Notes: generated by a model not told the origin, from the sequence alone. A DNA stretch of 64,000 nt from Papio anubis (GCF_008728515.1 NC_044981.1:9928895-9992894), one strand, 5' to 3'. Counted from the first letter of the stretch, positions 22,800 through 34,418 are shown. Translations and numbers: made by a program.

Positions 22800-23640
22800 G
22801 GGGGACATACTGAGGTTTTACATTCAGAGGTAAAGTTAAAAGTTTGAAAATAAATATTCCCTCAAATCACTTTTAACTTTTATTAAAGTGTTAGGGAAGA
22901 GACGGGATTGGATAAAATACAGGTATAGATTGAATATAGGCTAATCCTAGGCAAAATTCCAAAGTAAACTAAATTTTCATATTCCTTCATTAGGTTAAAT
23001 CACATGAAATTGACATTTTTGTAGGTCCAAAGAGTTGAATATCAGCAACATCATATGATTCAACCTTAATACATCCTGGTGCTGTCTCTCTCTCCAACCC
23101 CTACGTTGCCTTTCTGTTGCCCACATCCTCAGGTTGTATGACATCACACTGGTCTGTTTTCAAATCCCCCATACTCCAAAATATGTTTTCACCTGCCTCA
23201 AGTGAATTCTTAAGTAGAAGTTTAGATGAAATAAAATTAAGGAATTTAATTCATGAGGGAGATATTCAGAAATAGATGGTCCTTGCAAGATAACTTAAAT
23301 CAAACTACATAAGCAGCCAAATTCTTCATCCCATGTATTTATTAAAAAAAAAAAAAATTATTTCCCTGCGACTGGCAGTAAGCCTGCACATTGCAGTAAT
23401 GTTACTCAAGCATATACCTATAGAGATTACTCCTCTTCCAACTGAAGTCTGAACGATTTTTAACAATTAAAATATTTATTCAACTCAAGAGTTCTCTGAG
23501 TGATTTCTTTCCTTTCAGACCTATTTCTCTGAGTTAACATACTTCAAATTAATGAGCCTGTAATGGATATAATATCTTTGACATCATTCAAATTTTATGT
23601 TTCCTTATCAGTAATACAATGACCACATCTGCCATTACTT
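22800..23640. other. unassigned sequence
   Basis: Nothing recognised apart from an A13 run near 23344. Confidence 0.5.
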
Positions 23641-23649
23641 TATGTGGAT

Positions 23650-23890
23650 GGCAACGTAGCATGGTAACTAGAAGCACGGACTCAGAGCTAGTATCCCAGG
23701 GTTTGAGTCCTGGCTCCTCCACTTAGCAGCTGTGTGACTTTGGGTAAGACGCTTAACCACCTGTGCTCAGTTTCCTCTTCTAAAGAGATAGGATAATAAT
23801 ACTGATCCAATAGGGATGTTATAAATATTATGCAAATTTAAGTAAATGAGCTACTATTTATAAGCGCTAGAACAGTGACTGGTGTACCTT
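23650..23890 (+). mobile_element. MIR, nearly full length
   Basis: 'gcatggtaactagaagcacg', 'ggtttgagtcctggctcctc' (the tRNA B-box-derived part), 'agctgtgtgactttgggtaa', 'cagtttcctcttctaaagag' and 'gcgctagaacagtgactgg' follow the MIR consensus end to end. Confidence 0.96.
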
Positions 23891-23899
23891 TCAATGGTT

Positions 23900-24802
23900 T
23901 TTAAATAAGCGACAGAAAAAAAAAAGGCAGAGGACAGAAGGAAGTTATCTATGACTTAGGAAACTGGTCCAGCTCGATCAAAACATTAAAGAAAAAGTTC
24001 AATTTTTCTAGTAGAAAGAAGAAAAAACATAGAAACCTTGCTCCATAACAGCCAAAGCCTCAGAAGGGAAAAATATTTCATACAAGTTGAGAAAAAAAGA
24101 GAAAAACTGAAGTATGCTGACTCCACTTTCCACTGGGCGCTCTAAGGAAGGAGGATCCAACTGCCCAGCATTACCTCAGCCACTTAGAGAAACCATAGTC
24201 AGGCATAGCAAAGCTGCATCTAGGATGACCCAAATTATCATGGCCCTGAAATTCCTGCTTGTGCCTTTTGGGAGTGGGGATGTGATCAGCGGGTCTGATT
24301 ACGAGTTTTTCAGGCGGTATTGTTGTCCTAATGTGTAAAATGGTCCTATAAACAAGGACTATCAATCAGCAACGAATAGCGGGTGACAGGTGTGGCACAG
24401 TAAGATAGTACAGTCCCTGGAGAGCTGGCCTGGGCCTCATCAGCCTAGCACACCAGCAGGCTTCACCAAGTCTAGGCGTTGGAGACCATGAGTGACAATA
24501 GATTTCAGCAGTGGACCCAAAGAACACTCAAAAACAGAACCAGACAAATTACAGATGCTGTAGATATCAGCTCTCACGTCCTCACAAATCTCACTATCTT
24601 TCCAAACCCCTCAACCCCATACTGAGGAGGAGCAGGAGGAAGGGAAAAGGAGTTGAAGACTGAGTTTTTCTAAAGTGACTGGGCTACCCAAGAGGTTGGT
24701 CAAAGATCTGGTAAGCTTACCAAATTGAATTCAGTATCATTTTCTCCACTTCCTCATAGTGTGGGGCCCATGAGGAATAGTATATTTACTAAAAAAAAAA
24801 AT
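23900..24802. other. unassigned sequence, moderately GC
   Basis: 24100-24560 has a more CpG-containing texture than its surroundings. I could not assign it to a gene, processed pseudogene or LTR family. Frames at 24114-24338 (+) and 24171-24365 (-) overlap and show no domain. Confidence 0.4.
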
Positions 24803-24817
24803 GAAAATATATCTTCT

Positions 24818-25110
24818 GGCCGGGCGCAGTGGCTCTCGCCTGTAATCCCAGCACTTTGGGAGGCCGAGGCGGGCGGATCACAAGGTCAGGAGATCGAGAC
24901 CACGGTGAAACCCTGTCTCTACTAAAAATACAAAAAACATTAGCCGGGCGCGGTTGCGGGCGCCTGTAGTCCCAGCTACTCGGGAGGCTGAGACAGGAGA
25001 ACGGCGGGAACCCGGGAGGCGGAGCTTGCAGTGAGCCGAGATCGCGCCCCTGCCCTCCAGCCAGGGGGACACAGCGAGACTCCGTTTCAAAAACAAAAAA
25101 AAAAAAAAAA
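24818..25110 (+). mobile_element. AluY, probably AluYd lineage
   Basis: Young-looking Alu with many intact CpGs. In 'gatcgagaccacggtgaaac' twelve bases normally present between 'gagacca' and 'cggtg' are missing, as in the AluYd lineage. A perfect 15-bp target duplication 'gaaaatatatcttct' is at 24803-24817 and 25111-25125. Confidence 0.95.
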
Positions 25111-25156
25111 GAAAATATATCTTCTTTACACTTTTGAGTATATTAAAAGTAAATTG

Positions 25157-25490
25157 GGCTGGCCACAGTGGCTCACGCCTGTAATCCCAGCACTTTGGGA
25201 GGCCGAGGCAGGTGGATCACTTGAGGTCAGGAGTTCGAGACCAGCCTGGCCAACATGGCAAAACCCCATCTCTGCTAAAAATAAAAATAATGAAAAAAAA
25301 AAACCCTCAGCCAGGCATGGTGGCAGGGACCTGTAATCCCAGCTACTCGGGAGGCTGAGGAAAGAGAATTGCTTGAACCTGGGAGGCAGATGTTGTCATG
25401 AGCCAAGATCATGCCACTACACTCAGCCTGGGCAACAGAGTGAGACTCCATCTCAAAAATAAATAAATAAAAATTAATTAATTAATTAAT
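25157..25490 (+). mobile_element. AluS, full length
   Basis: S-type 'cacttgaggtcaggagttcg' and both monomers, with an expanded mid A-rich region ('aaaataaaaataatgaaaaa'). The tail has evolved into (AAAT)n(AATT)n. The flanks 'taaattg' at 25150-25156 and 25491-25497 match. Confidence 0.96.
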
Positions 25491-25495
25491 TAAAT
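25455..25495. repeat. (AATA)n(AATT)n microsatellite
   Basis: Simple repeat grown from the Alu A-tail. Confidence 0.95.
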
Positions 25496-25609
25496 TGATC
25501 ACCTGCAAGAAACACAATGGGAGAATAGTGCATTGAATTTTCAGAGAATAATTTCGACTTTTGAAAAAACTATTTTGTTTCACAAAATTACCTATAAGGG
25601 AAAGATGAC

Positions 25610-25815
25610 ATGTAAATAGAACGTTCAGATCATCGGCTTTGAAGTCTAGTTGCTTTGGTTCGAATTACAGTTCCATCCCTTTCAATAACTTTTCTAGGGC
25701 AAGTTATGTAACTTCTTGATGTCTCAGTTCCCACACATATAAAAATCGGATATCAATCCTTTCCACCTCAGATAGTTGCTTGGAGATAATACATGCACAT
25801 CCTAATAGTTTCTGT
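25610..25815 (+). mobile_element. MIR
   Basis: 'tttggttcgaattacagttc', 'gggcaagttatgtaacttct' and 'ttgcttggagataatacatg' follow MIR in order. Confidence 0.8.
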
Positions 25816-25949
25816 TATGTGATCCATTTTAAATAGTATTGAACAGCAGAAATGTGAAACAGTTTCTGGCACAGAGTATGAGATCAGCTATGATTAGCAG
25901 TAAACATACCATCCAGCAGAATTGTGTCAGTCAAAAGCTAGTTGACGGG

Positions 25950-26245
25950 GAGAGAGACATTGGTCAAAGGATATAAAATTTTAGATAGGAGGAATAAGTT
26001 CAAGTCGTCTATTGTACAACATGATGACTATAGTTAATAACAATGTATTGTATACTTGAAAATTACTAACAGATTAGATTTTAAGTGTTCTCCTCACAAA
26101 TAAATGGTAAGGATGTGCGGTAATGCATATCTTAAGTAGCTTGATTTAGCCATTTCATAATGTATACATATTTCAGAACATCATGTTGTACATCATAAAT
26201 ATACACCATTTTTAGTTGTCAATTAAAAATAAATAAAAAGTTTTT
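25950..26245 (+). mobile_element. L1MB 3' end
   Basis: 'gactatagttaataacaatg', 'gtattgtatacttgaaaatt', 'acatcatgttgtacatcata' and the final 'ttgtcaattaaaaataaata' match the L1MB 3' UTR. Confidence 0.93.
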
Positions 26246-26770
26246 TTAAAAAGGCAAGCTGATATTTCAACCAGCTAACCTTATTTTAAAAGATTCTTCC
26301 AAGCTGTCATTTGACAGAAATATAGATATACTTCTAGCCATATTTTCAGTAGCATGCATGTGATTAAACTGTTATTTTTAAACTATCTTTTTATTATCTA
26401 TGTATAACCTATCCATGTATAGCCTATGCATCTAGTTTATATTATTTTGAACACTAAATTTACATAAGAATTTTGTAGAAGCAGGAAAATGGGCAAGATC
26501 TTCCAACCAATTATCAAAATTAAACAACTTTATGGAAACAAATGACTCAGGGATGACTTGCTTTGAACTTAACAATGTAGAAAAATGGAATATTTATTAA
26601 TTATTTACCTTTGATCTCTCTAACAATTAACCAAATGGTATAAACATAATTTTCTTAGGACATGAGAACAAACAGGTTTCAGTGACAGGTGGCTAAAAGA
26701 ATTTTGTAAACTATTAGCCTTTCAAGCTTTAGTTTCCATTTGCTAAGTAGTTTGTTAGTTCAGTCTTTTG
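26246..26770. other. unassigned AT-rich sequence
   Basis: Nothing recognised. Confidence 0.5.
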
Positions 26771-26779
26771 GTAAACATT

Positions 26780-27040
26780 AATTGTTTGCCTACTCATGTT
26801 TGACAATACACTAAGTACATTAGGTTGGTGATGGGAGAGGCAAGGAAGGATAGAGAGATATAAAGATGCAGAAAATATGTTCTCTACTCTCAAAGATCTC
26901 ACAGTCTAGCTCTAGAAATCTCCTATGCATCCACAAGCTAAAGCAAATGACCATAAAACAACATATGCAACATAATATTGTAACATACATGTATATGAGT
27001 ACTGGGAGGACATGGAATATAGAATTAAGGGGATAGAAAT
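26780..27040 (+). mobile_element. possible L2/L3-type relic
   Basis: 'gagatataaagatgcagaaa' and 'caaagatctcacagtctagc' loosely match a common L2/L3-like mammalian segment ('...gatacaaagatgaataag...aagctcacagtctag...'). Confidence 0.4.
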
Positions 27041-27124
27041 TATTATCTAGAGTCAAGATGCATATAAAATGTATTCATTTACTTAAACATTGTACCAATC
27101 TTAATAAAAAGTGGCAAGTGCAAG

Positions 27125-27178
27125 GTATATATATATGTATATATGTGTATATATATGTATATATGTGTGTATATATAT
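27125..27178. repeat. (TATATG)n microsatellite
   Basis: Repeating TATATATGTATATGTG units. Confidence 0.95.
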
Positions 27179-27510
27179 AGTCCTCTATATCCATGGTTCC
27201 ACATCATAGATTAAATCAACCATAGATTAAAAATATTCCAGAGGAGAAAGAATTCCACAAAGTTCCAAAAAGCAAACCTTCAATTTGCCACATGCCAAGT
27301 ACTATGTTGAAGCCACATCAATAAAGCAACGTGTATGCATTGTACTAGGTATTAAAAGTAATCTAAAGATGATTTAAATACAGGAGAACGTGCATAGATT
27401 ATATGCAAATACTACACCATTTTATATAAGGGATTTGAGCATCCTCAGACTTTGGTATCCACTGGGGGTCCTGGAATCAATCCTCCATGGGTATACATAT
27501 TATGACAATA
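27178..27510 (+). mobile_element. MER2-like TcMar-Tigger MITE
   Basis: 'agtcctctatatccatggtt' at the left, then 'ctaggtattaaaagtaatct', 'gattatatgcaaatactaca', 'ttttatataagggatttgag' and 'ggtatccactgggggtcctg' match a Tigger-derived MITE. A related copy in reverse lies at 33511-33840. Confidence 0.85.
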
Positions 27511-28119
27511 AATTGAGACTCTCTTTTGTAAATATTTTTGTATCCGAAGCAAATTCCAGACGTGTGGGCTTCATTCAGAAAAACCAAGTGAAACTAGTAC
27601 TGTGTAATTAATTTCAATAAGGTACAAATACAAATCTAATTTCCACTTTCCTTGTTTTTTTAACCATAGTTTTTCTCCTTAACCTACAATGTACACAATG
27701 GCGTTATTAAAATCCTATGTAGATATATAAGGTAGACTACGTAGGCTGCATGAGCAATTAACAAGGATAAAAATTGATTACCATACATAAATATTTCTAA
27801 ATTGTTGCATAAAAAGAGGATCCAGAGAAACATAATCAAATTACACTATTAATAATCACTTAGCAAATAATTAACATATTCTATTGATTTGACATTTAAT
27901 TTCATAGAACATTGCTGTTCAGACTCTACCTCATCACATATCCAGGGAATATGCTATGTTGAGGGGTAACTCATTACATTATTTGCTAGTTCTCATTGGA
28001 AGACAATTTGTCCTTATACTGAGTTCATATCCCTCCACTAATTTCCACTCAGTTATTGTCTTTAGCCAAACAACATAAACTGATTCTTCCTAAGATAGTA
28101 GCCAACACAATGAACATGA
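27511..28119. other. unassigned sequence
   Basis: Nothing recognised. Confidence 0.5.
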
Positions 28120-28377
28120 AATAATGAGAATCACTCACATTATAGAATACATACCATATCCCAGGCACAGTGCCAACCATTTTACATACGTAAACATACC
28201 TTGAAGATTTTGTGGCTTTGGTTCCAGATCCCTGCAACAAAGCAAGTCACATGAATATTTTGGTTTCCCAGTGCATGTAAAAGTTCCGTTTATACTATAT
28301 TGTAGTCTATTAAGCATGCAATAGCATCATGTCCAAGATATGTTCATGACTCGATTTTAAAATAGTGCTTTAAAATG

Positions 28378-30101
28378 CTAACAATCCTCTGAGCCTTCAA
28401 TGAGTCACAATCTTTTTGCTGATGGAGGGTCTTTACCTTGATGTTGATGGTTGCTGGTTGATCAGGATGGTGGTTGCTGAAGGTTGAAATGGCTGTGGCA
28501 ATCTCATTGCCTCATTGATGGACTCTTTCACAAAAGATTTCTCTGTAGCATGCAGTGTTACCCTAGTGTTACCTTACCCACAGTACAACTTCTTAAGAGT
28601 CAGTCCTTTCAAACCCTGCTGCTGCTTTATCAAATAGGTTTATGTAACATTCTAAATCCTTTGTTGCCATTCAAACAATGTTTACAGTGTCTTCACCAGG
28701 AGTAGATTCCATCTCAAGATAGCAGGTTGCTCCTCTGTAAGAAGCAATTCCTCATTGGCTCAAGTTCTATCATGTGATTGCAACAATTTAGTCACATCTT
28801 CAAGCTCCGCTTCTAATTCTAGTTCTCTTGCTATTTCCATCACATCTGCAGGTAGTTCCTCCACTGAAGTCTTGAACCCCTTAAAATCCCCCATGAAAAT
28901 TGGAATCAACTTCTTCCCAAACTCCTGTTACTGTTGCTATTTTGAGCTCCTTCCATGAATCACAAACATTATTAATGGGATCATTTAAAATGGGAAATCC
29001 TTTTCAGAAGATTTTCAATTCACTTTGCCAAGCTCCATCAGAGGAATGGCAGCTCTAGCCTTACAAAACACATTTCTTAAATAATAAGAATTGAAAGTTG
29101 AAGTGACCCCTTGATCCATGGGCTACAGAATGGATGTTGCTAGCAGCCATGAAAAAAAAAAAGCATTTATCTTCTTATACATCTCCATCAGAGATCTTGG
29201 GTATCCATGTACGTTGCCAATGAAAAGTAATATTTTGAAAGGAATATTTTTTTCTGAGCAGTAGGTCTCAACGGTGGGATTAAAATATTCAGTAATCCAT
29301 GCTGTGAAAACATGTGCTGTCATTCAGTCTTTTTTCACTTATAGAACCCAGGCAGAGTAGATTTGGCATAATTCTTAAGATCCCTGGGATCTGGGGAATG
29401 ATAAATGAGCGCTGGCTTCAGTTTAAAGTCACCAGCTGCATCAACCTCTAACAGGAGAGTGAGCCTGTCCTTCAAAGCCTAGAAGCGAGACATTGACTTC
29501 TCTTCTCTAGCTATGAAAGTCTAGATGCCATCTTCCTCCAATATAAGGCTGTTTCATCTAAATGGAAAATTTGTTTAGTGTACTCACTTTCTTCAATGAA
29601 CTTAGCTAGATCTTCTGGATAACTTGCTGCAACTTCTACATCAGCACGTGCTGCTTCACCTTGAACTTTTCTGTTATGGAGACAGCTTCTTTCCTTGAAA
29701 CTTCTCGACCAAACTCTGCTAGCTTCCAGTTTTCTTCTGCAACTTCCTCACCTCTCTGAGCTTGTATATAGAACTGAAGACTTAGGGCCTTGCTCTGGAT
29801 CAGGCTTTGGCTTAAGGGAATGTTGTGGCTGGTTTCATCTTCTATCCACACCACTAAAACTTTCTCCACATCAGCATTAAGACTGCTTTGCTTATCATTT
29901 GCGTGTTCACTGGAGTAGCACTTTTAATTTTCTTCAAGAACTTATCCTTTGCATTTCCAAATGCTAACTGATGCAAGAGGCCTAGCTTTCAGCCTTTCTC
30001 GACTTTCAACATTTCTTCCTCACTAAGCTTAATCATTTCTAGGTTTTGATTAAGTGAGAGTCATGTGACTCTTTCTTTTACTTGAACACTTAGAGGTCCA
30101 T
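28378..30101 (-). pseudogene. Tigger1 transposase pseudogene (DDE, pogo-like)
   Basis: The ancestral protein was a TcMar/pogo-type transposase with DNA-binding helices and a DDE catalytic domain. The ancestral ATG corresponds to 30101-30099 and the stop to about 28380-28378. Recognisable pieces survive in separate frames: 'VWIEDETSHNIPLSQSLIQS' (around 29.8 kb) and, further along, 'EYFNPTVETYCSEKNIPFKI' (around 29.25 kb). In the catalytic block the family motif around 'LLIDNAPGH' reads 'LLFIGNVHGY', so the second catalytic Asp has become Gly. Frameshifts and stops break the rest. No function is expected. Confidence 0.93.
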
Positions 30102-30254
30102 GAAAGGTTATTAATTGGCCTAAATTTCAATATTGTTGTGTCTCAAGGAATAAAGAGGCCAAAGGAAATAGAGAGACACAGGGAAACAGAAGAATAGCCA
30201 GTGAATGGAGCAGTCAGAACACACCAAACATTTATTGATTAAACCTGCTATCAT

Positions 30255-30517
30255 CTCATGCCTGTAATCCCAGCACTTTGGGGGGCCGAGGTGGACAGAT
30301 CACGAGGTTAGAAGATCGAGACCATCCTGGTCAACATGGTGAACCCCTGTCTCTACTAAAAATACAAAAATTAGCTGGGCATGGCAGTGCATGCCTGTAA
30401 TCCCAGCAACTCAGGAGGCTGAGGCAGGAGAATCGCTTGAACCCAGGAGGTGGAGGTTGCAGTGAGCCAAAATCATGTCCCTGCACTCCAGCCTGGCAAC
30501 AGAGCTAGACTCCATCT

Positions 30518-30552
<35 letters not shown>
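30255..30552 (+). mobile_element. Alu inside Tigger1, slightly 5'-truncated
   Basis: Starts at 'ctcatgcctgtaatcccagc', missing the first ~18 bases of Alu. The target duplication 'aacctgctatcat' (30242-30254 and 30553-30565) is perfect. The A-tract at 30519-30554 is 36 uninterrupted A. Confidence 0.97.
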
Positions 30553-30558
<6 letters not shown>

Positions 30559-31010
30559 CTATCATATATGGGTGCAGTCTGTGGTGCCCCAAAACAATTA
30601 CAGAAATAACATCAAAGATCACAGATCACCATAACACATATAATAGTAAAAAAGTTTGAAATAATGTGAGAATTACAAATATGCACCATAAAGACACAAA
30701 GTGAGTACCTGCTATTGAAAAAATGGTGCCCAGCAAGCCTGCTAGATGCAAGGTTGCCACAAAAATTTAATGCGTAAAAAACACATCTGCAAAATGTAAT
30801 AAAACAAAGCACAATAAAATGAGGTATGCCTATATCACATTATTTAAACCTCACCATGACCACATACTGTAACTGATTACTATTCCCATTTGTCCATTGA
30901 GACAACTCAGAAAGACAGCTGAAATGAATTTCCTAATTATGCATAGCCAGTGTTTAGCCACCAGGCTCTAACCTTGGACAGTCTGGCCTCAGTCGGACAG
31001 TAGGACAGCC

Positions 31011-31699
31011 TAACTTCAGAGTCTGTGCTTCTGTTCCTTATACTGGATCGCCTCACCTTGTTAGGTAACCAGAACCATAGTATCTTTCATAGTATTCCAT
31101 GGAACTATTACCACATGCATTGTTCTCCCCCATGGAGGATCATTCTGAAGATCAGTCTAAATCTGAATGCCATCCTATCTGCCAAAATAAATCAAGCTTT
31201 CAAACCAATCTTTTTAGTAGCTCGTGAGGCAGATCACAAGAAATGCTGGAGCAGAGGTGCAACATAATACAAAAAAAAAACCAGACTGGTGTCTGAAGGC
31301 AATAAATGACAGCAGTTGATTTGAGGACTGCACATATAGTTGATAAGGTCACCTTAGTTGAAAACTGATCTTGGAGCAATTGCAGCCGTAGAGTATAAGA
31401 ATTCCCTGTATAAACCGACAGAGTCTATAAATAGGAAACAGTCATTTCAGCACAGACCAATGAGATGTGGTGAATGTCTGTTTGACCAAACTTTGTAAAA
31501 TGTCAGCAGCACTTAGAAGCTGAAAGAATTAAAATCTGAAATGATACAATCCTTTAAGGCACATAGCTAAAGTTTTCACCCAGTTTCTAGTAAAAAGCAA
31601 ATGGAATCAGTCATTTTCCCCAACGTAGTTTTTATTAGTGGTTGCCTATATACTTATGTTAAAGATAAATGTAGTACTACCCTTAGAACTAGGCAACCA
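31011..31699. other. unassigned sequence
   Basis: Nothing recognised. Confidence 0.5.
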
Positions 31700-31925
31700 G
31701 TGCCCCAGCCCTAGGCCCAACTCTTTAGAGGGGGTAGTTTCTGGATGGACAATTTCTAGCTACACTTCTCCTTCAGCTTCAGTTCCAGAATGAAGACGCA
31801 ATGGAGGGCTGTAGCCAAACTGCAGTGGACATTTTATATGAGCAAAAAGCAAGCTTGTGTGTTTGTAAGTCACTGAGACATAAGGATTGTTTGTTACTAA
31901 ACATTTCTTAGCTGACTGGTACAAA
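31700..31925 (+). mobile_element. MLT1-type LTR fragment (ERVL-MaLR)
   Basis: 'ttgtaagtcactgagacata', 'aggattgtttgttactaaac' and 'ttagctgactggtac' fit the MLT1 3' end; 'acgcaatggagggctg' and 'gcagtggacattttatatga' fit upstream parts. Confidence 0.6.
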
Positions 31926-32190
31926 TCAGCATTTTCCAATCATACCATATTCTTTGGAAATATACTTTTAATGTATGCACACTGCACTATTCAACAAAAA
32001 ATGTAATTGTTTATTATTAAATGGAAAAATAATGTGATAGGACTATCATTACAAATATAATCAAATTATTCTATGAACACAGATAAGAAGCACATAATTC
32101 CACACATTCTATATAATTCTACTTGAGAAATTTTAAAAAACAGCTTTAAAGGGGTAGTGTGTTGTCAGGTTGTTCCTAAAGATGACAACA

Positions 32191-32235
32191 ACTTAAAGTA
32201 TAATAATAATAAATAAATTAAAAAAAAAAAAAAAG
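32191..32235 (+). mobile_element. ultra-short L1PA 3' tip
   Basis: 'aacttaaagtataataataa' followed by TAAATAAATT and A15: only the last ~30 nt of an L1PA plus tail. No clear target duplication was found. Confidence 0.75.
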
Positions 32236-33240
32236 AAAAGGGAGGCAAGGGCATTGTACACAAAAATGTACATGAACACTTCAGGAATGTCAAGGAACTA
32301 GTGCTTGCTTCCAGAGCAGGGACTAGGGAGCATGAATCCTGAAAGGAACCACGAAAGGAGATTCTAAAGGATCTTGAAAAACATTATAAGGAATCTAGAT
32401 TATCCTAGAGGCAAGGAGGAGACACCAATGTTTTTGAAGACAGGTAGACTAAATCTGTGCTTTTGAAATGCATTTTATGGAGGAAGGAACATTGCTTTTA
32501 GAGTCAGGGGACCAGTTTCTTCTGAGGCAAATTCACTCATGTGTGAAAGTATATTTCAGAGGTGCTTTGTGTATTAAATGATATGTTAGTAGGTGCCCAG
32601 GAAATGATATTCAGATGTGAACTGGTTATAAGTGCAAAGCATGTTTTGAAGGAGGGAGCTGATAAAAGCATAGTGTCCTGAAAATGTAATCGTCCAGGCA
32701 GTAGGTAGTGGGTGAATACACTAGGAAAACAGCAGTGGGGAAGCAAGTAACCAAAAGATTCAGAAACATTCCGGAGATCTAAAAGACAGGACGTGATAAC
32801 CAACAGGACGCAGGTAGTGAGGATACTGGGAAAACAGAAACGCAATCATGGAGTCCTGCTAGAATGACAAATGGACAAGTCAAAACAAGAATAGAAACAG
32901 GAGGCAATGCTACAGAAGCAAAAACAAATATGTCTTGGAAGCTTGAGAAAAATTAAGATCATGAATCCATAGGCCCTATTAGGTGGAAAGTAAAGTTGCA
33001 ACTGTGTGAATTTGATCAATGTCAGTAACATGGGTAATTTGGGCACCAGGAACATTTGTCTGTCCACAGTATGCAGGAGGATAGAGAGAACAAGGGCAGT
33101 AACTCATCCGAAAAAAATTCAGGTTTTTACTTCTAGATTTTCAGGAAAGGTAAAAATGGGAATCAAACATATGAAACACATTGTGAAGGAGACCAATATT
33201 CCCCATTTTGATCCTCTCTTCACCTAACCCTTGGGAAAGG
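32236..33240. other. unassigned sequence
   Basis: No repeat recognised. The 102-residue minus frame at 32537-32845 has no domain I can name and is not called a gene. Confidence 0.45.
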
Positions 33241-33242
33241 TG

Positions 33243-33510
33243 CTTAAGGTAGTTGCATGCATGTGGAAATTACATATACACATATATACATGGGAACACA
33301 TGCATATAATATATAGACTAATATGTATATACTATGTATATTTGTATGGTGTATCTATAGTGTAAGATATTTGTGTGTATATATGTGTGTACAAGTTTCA
33401 TTTGTGTATGGCAATAAAACAAAACAACCTTTGATGTATATATGGAAATGTATTATATATAGGTATATATATACACACACACACACATTCACACATAACA
33501 CATAAACAAG
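33243..33510. repeat. TATA/TGTA/CACA-rich simple-repeat tract
   Basis: Degenerate TATACATA, TGTGTATA and CACACACA runs, densest at 33460-33490. Confidence 0.85.
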
Positions 33511-33840
33511 CATTCCTTGGTATTCCTGGGGATTGGTTTTAAAACACTCCCTCCACCCCCTGCATATATTAAAATCTAGGGATGTTCAAGTCCTTAGATA
33601 AATAGTGCAGTATTTGCATATAACCTATGCACATCTGTATACTTTAAATCATCTGTAGATTACTTATAATACATGACACAATGTAAATGCTATGTAAGTA
33701 GTTGTTATACTGCATTATTTTCACATTTGTATTGTTTTTGTGGCATTGCTGTTTTTTATTATTTTTTTCCAAGTTTTTTCCACCTGCGGTTGGTTGAATC
33801 TGCAGATGCTGAACCCATGGATACAGAGAGCTGACTGTAT
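33511..33840 (-). mobile_element. MER2-like TcMar-Tigger MITE
   Basis: 'ttggtattcctggggattgg', 'tgcatataacctatgcacat' and 'ttgaatctgcagatgctgaa' then 'gagagctgactg' next to TATA: a Tigger-derived MITE related to 27178-27510 in the opposite orientation. Confidence 0.9.
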
Positions 33841-34418
33841 ACATGCACACACATACACAGTAAATTAATTAATACAGGTACTATATATTTATATGGTATA
33901 CATGTATAGCCTAAGGTATTTATGTGTATATTCATGTATGTTTAAAATGGCACAGACTCAAGGCCAAGGAATAAAGGGTTTCTCTACTTCTACCTCTCTG
34001 TGCCTGCATCAGGGGATGAGGAGGCCAGATTTATGAGACTGTTCTGAGCATCTTGAAGCTGCTATTCCAGAGCAGCTGTGTCCTTTCCACAAGGGAAGCT
34101 TTCCCCTTGTATCCTAATTGGGCATGAAATCTGACTCACCAGCACAAGTTACAGTGGAGCCGGCCAACAGAGCAGCTGCCTATGAAACACACTTGAATAA
34201 CCCACATCCAGTGACTGAAATTGATGTGGGATGAAACACGGGGCCCTGTTAACCTGGCAGATGCTGCATGGAACTCAAGTCACCTCAACTCTCACCACTC
34301 ACTGCAATGAATTGTCCTAGTTTGTTTGTCCTCACAGTTTCTCAAAGACCAGAAGTGGCATGAGAGCCTATATATTTTTATCCTGGTGGTAGATGTAATG
34401 ACATAATATTGACACAGT
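33841..34418. other. unassigned sequence
   Basis: CA/TA-rich to 33960, then apparently unique. Confidence 0.5.

Larger units (their letters stand above)
28191..30832 (-). mobile_element. Tigger1 DNA transposon, nearly full length
   Basis: The left end 'aaacataccttgaagatttt' and right end 'aaaatgaggtatgcc' are degraded Tigger1 terminal inverted repeats next to TA dinucleotides. Minus the Alu at 30255-30552 and its duplicated target, the element is about 2.3 kb, close to the full family length. The whole transposase region is present but decayed. Inferred age order: MIR, then Tigger1, then Alu. Confidence 0.95.
28120..31010 (-). mobile_element. MIR split by Tigger1
   Basis: Left part about 28120-28190 ('cccaggcacagtgccaacca', 'ttttacata'); right part about 30833-31010 ('cattatttaaacctcaccat', 'attactattcccatttgtcc'). 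Joined across Tigger1, they follow antisense MIR in order, so the Tigger landed inside the MIR. Confidence 0.75.

Noticed and set aside
23650..23890. tRNA gene (B-box-like 'ggtttgagtcc')
   Set aside because: It belongs to a MIR, which is tRNA-derived. There is no cloverleaf.
28378..30101. a domesticated TIGD-type gene
   Set aside because: The transposase frame is broken by stops and shifts, a catalytic Asp is lost, and the ends are those of an ordinary Tigger1 copy.
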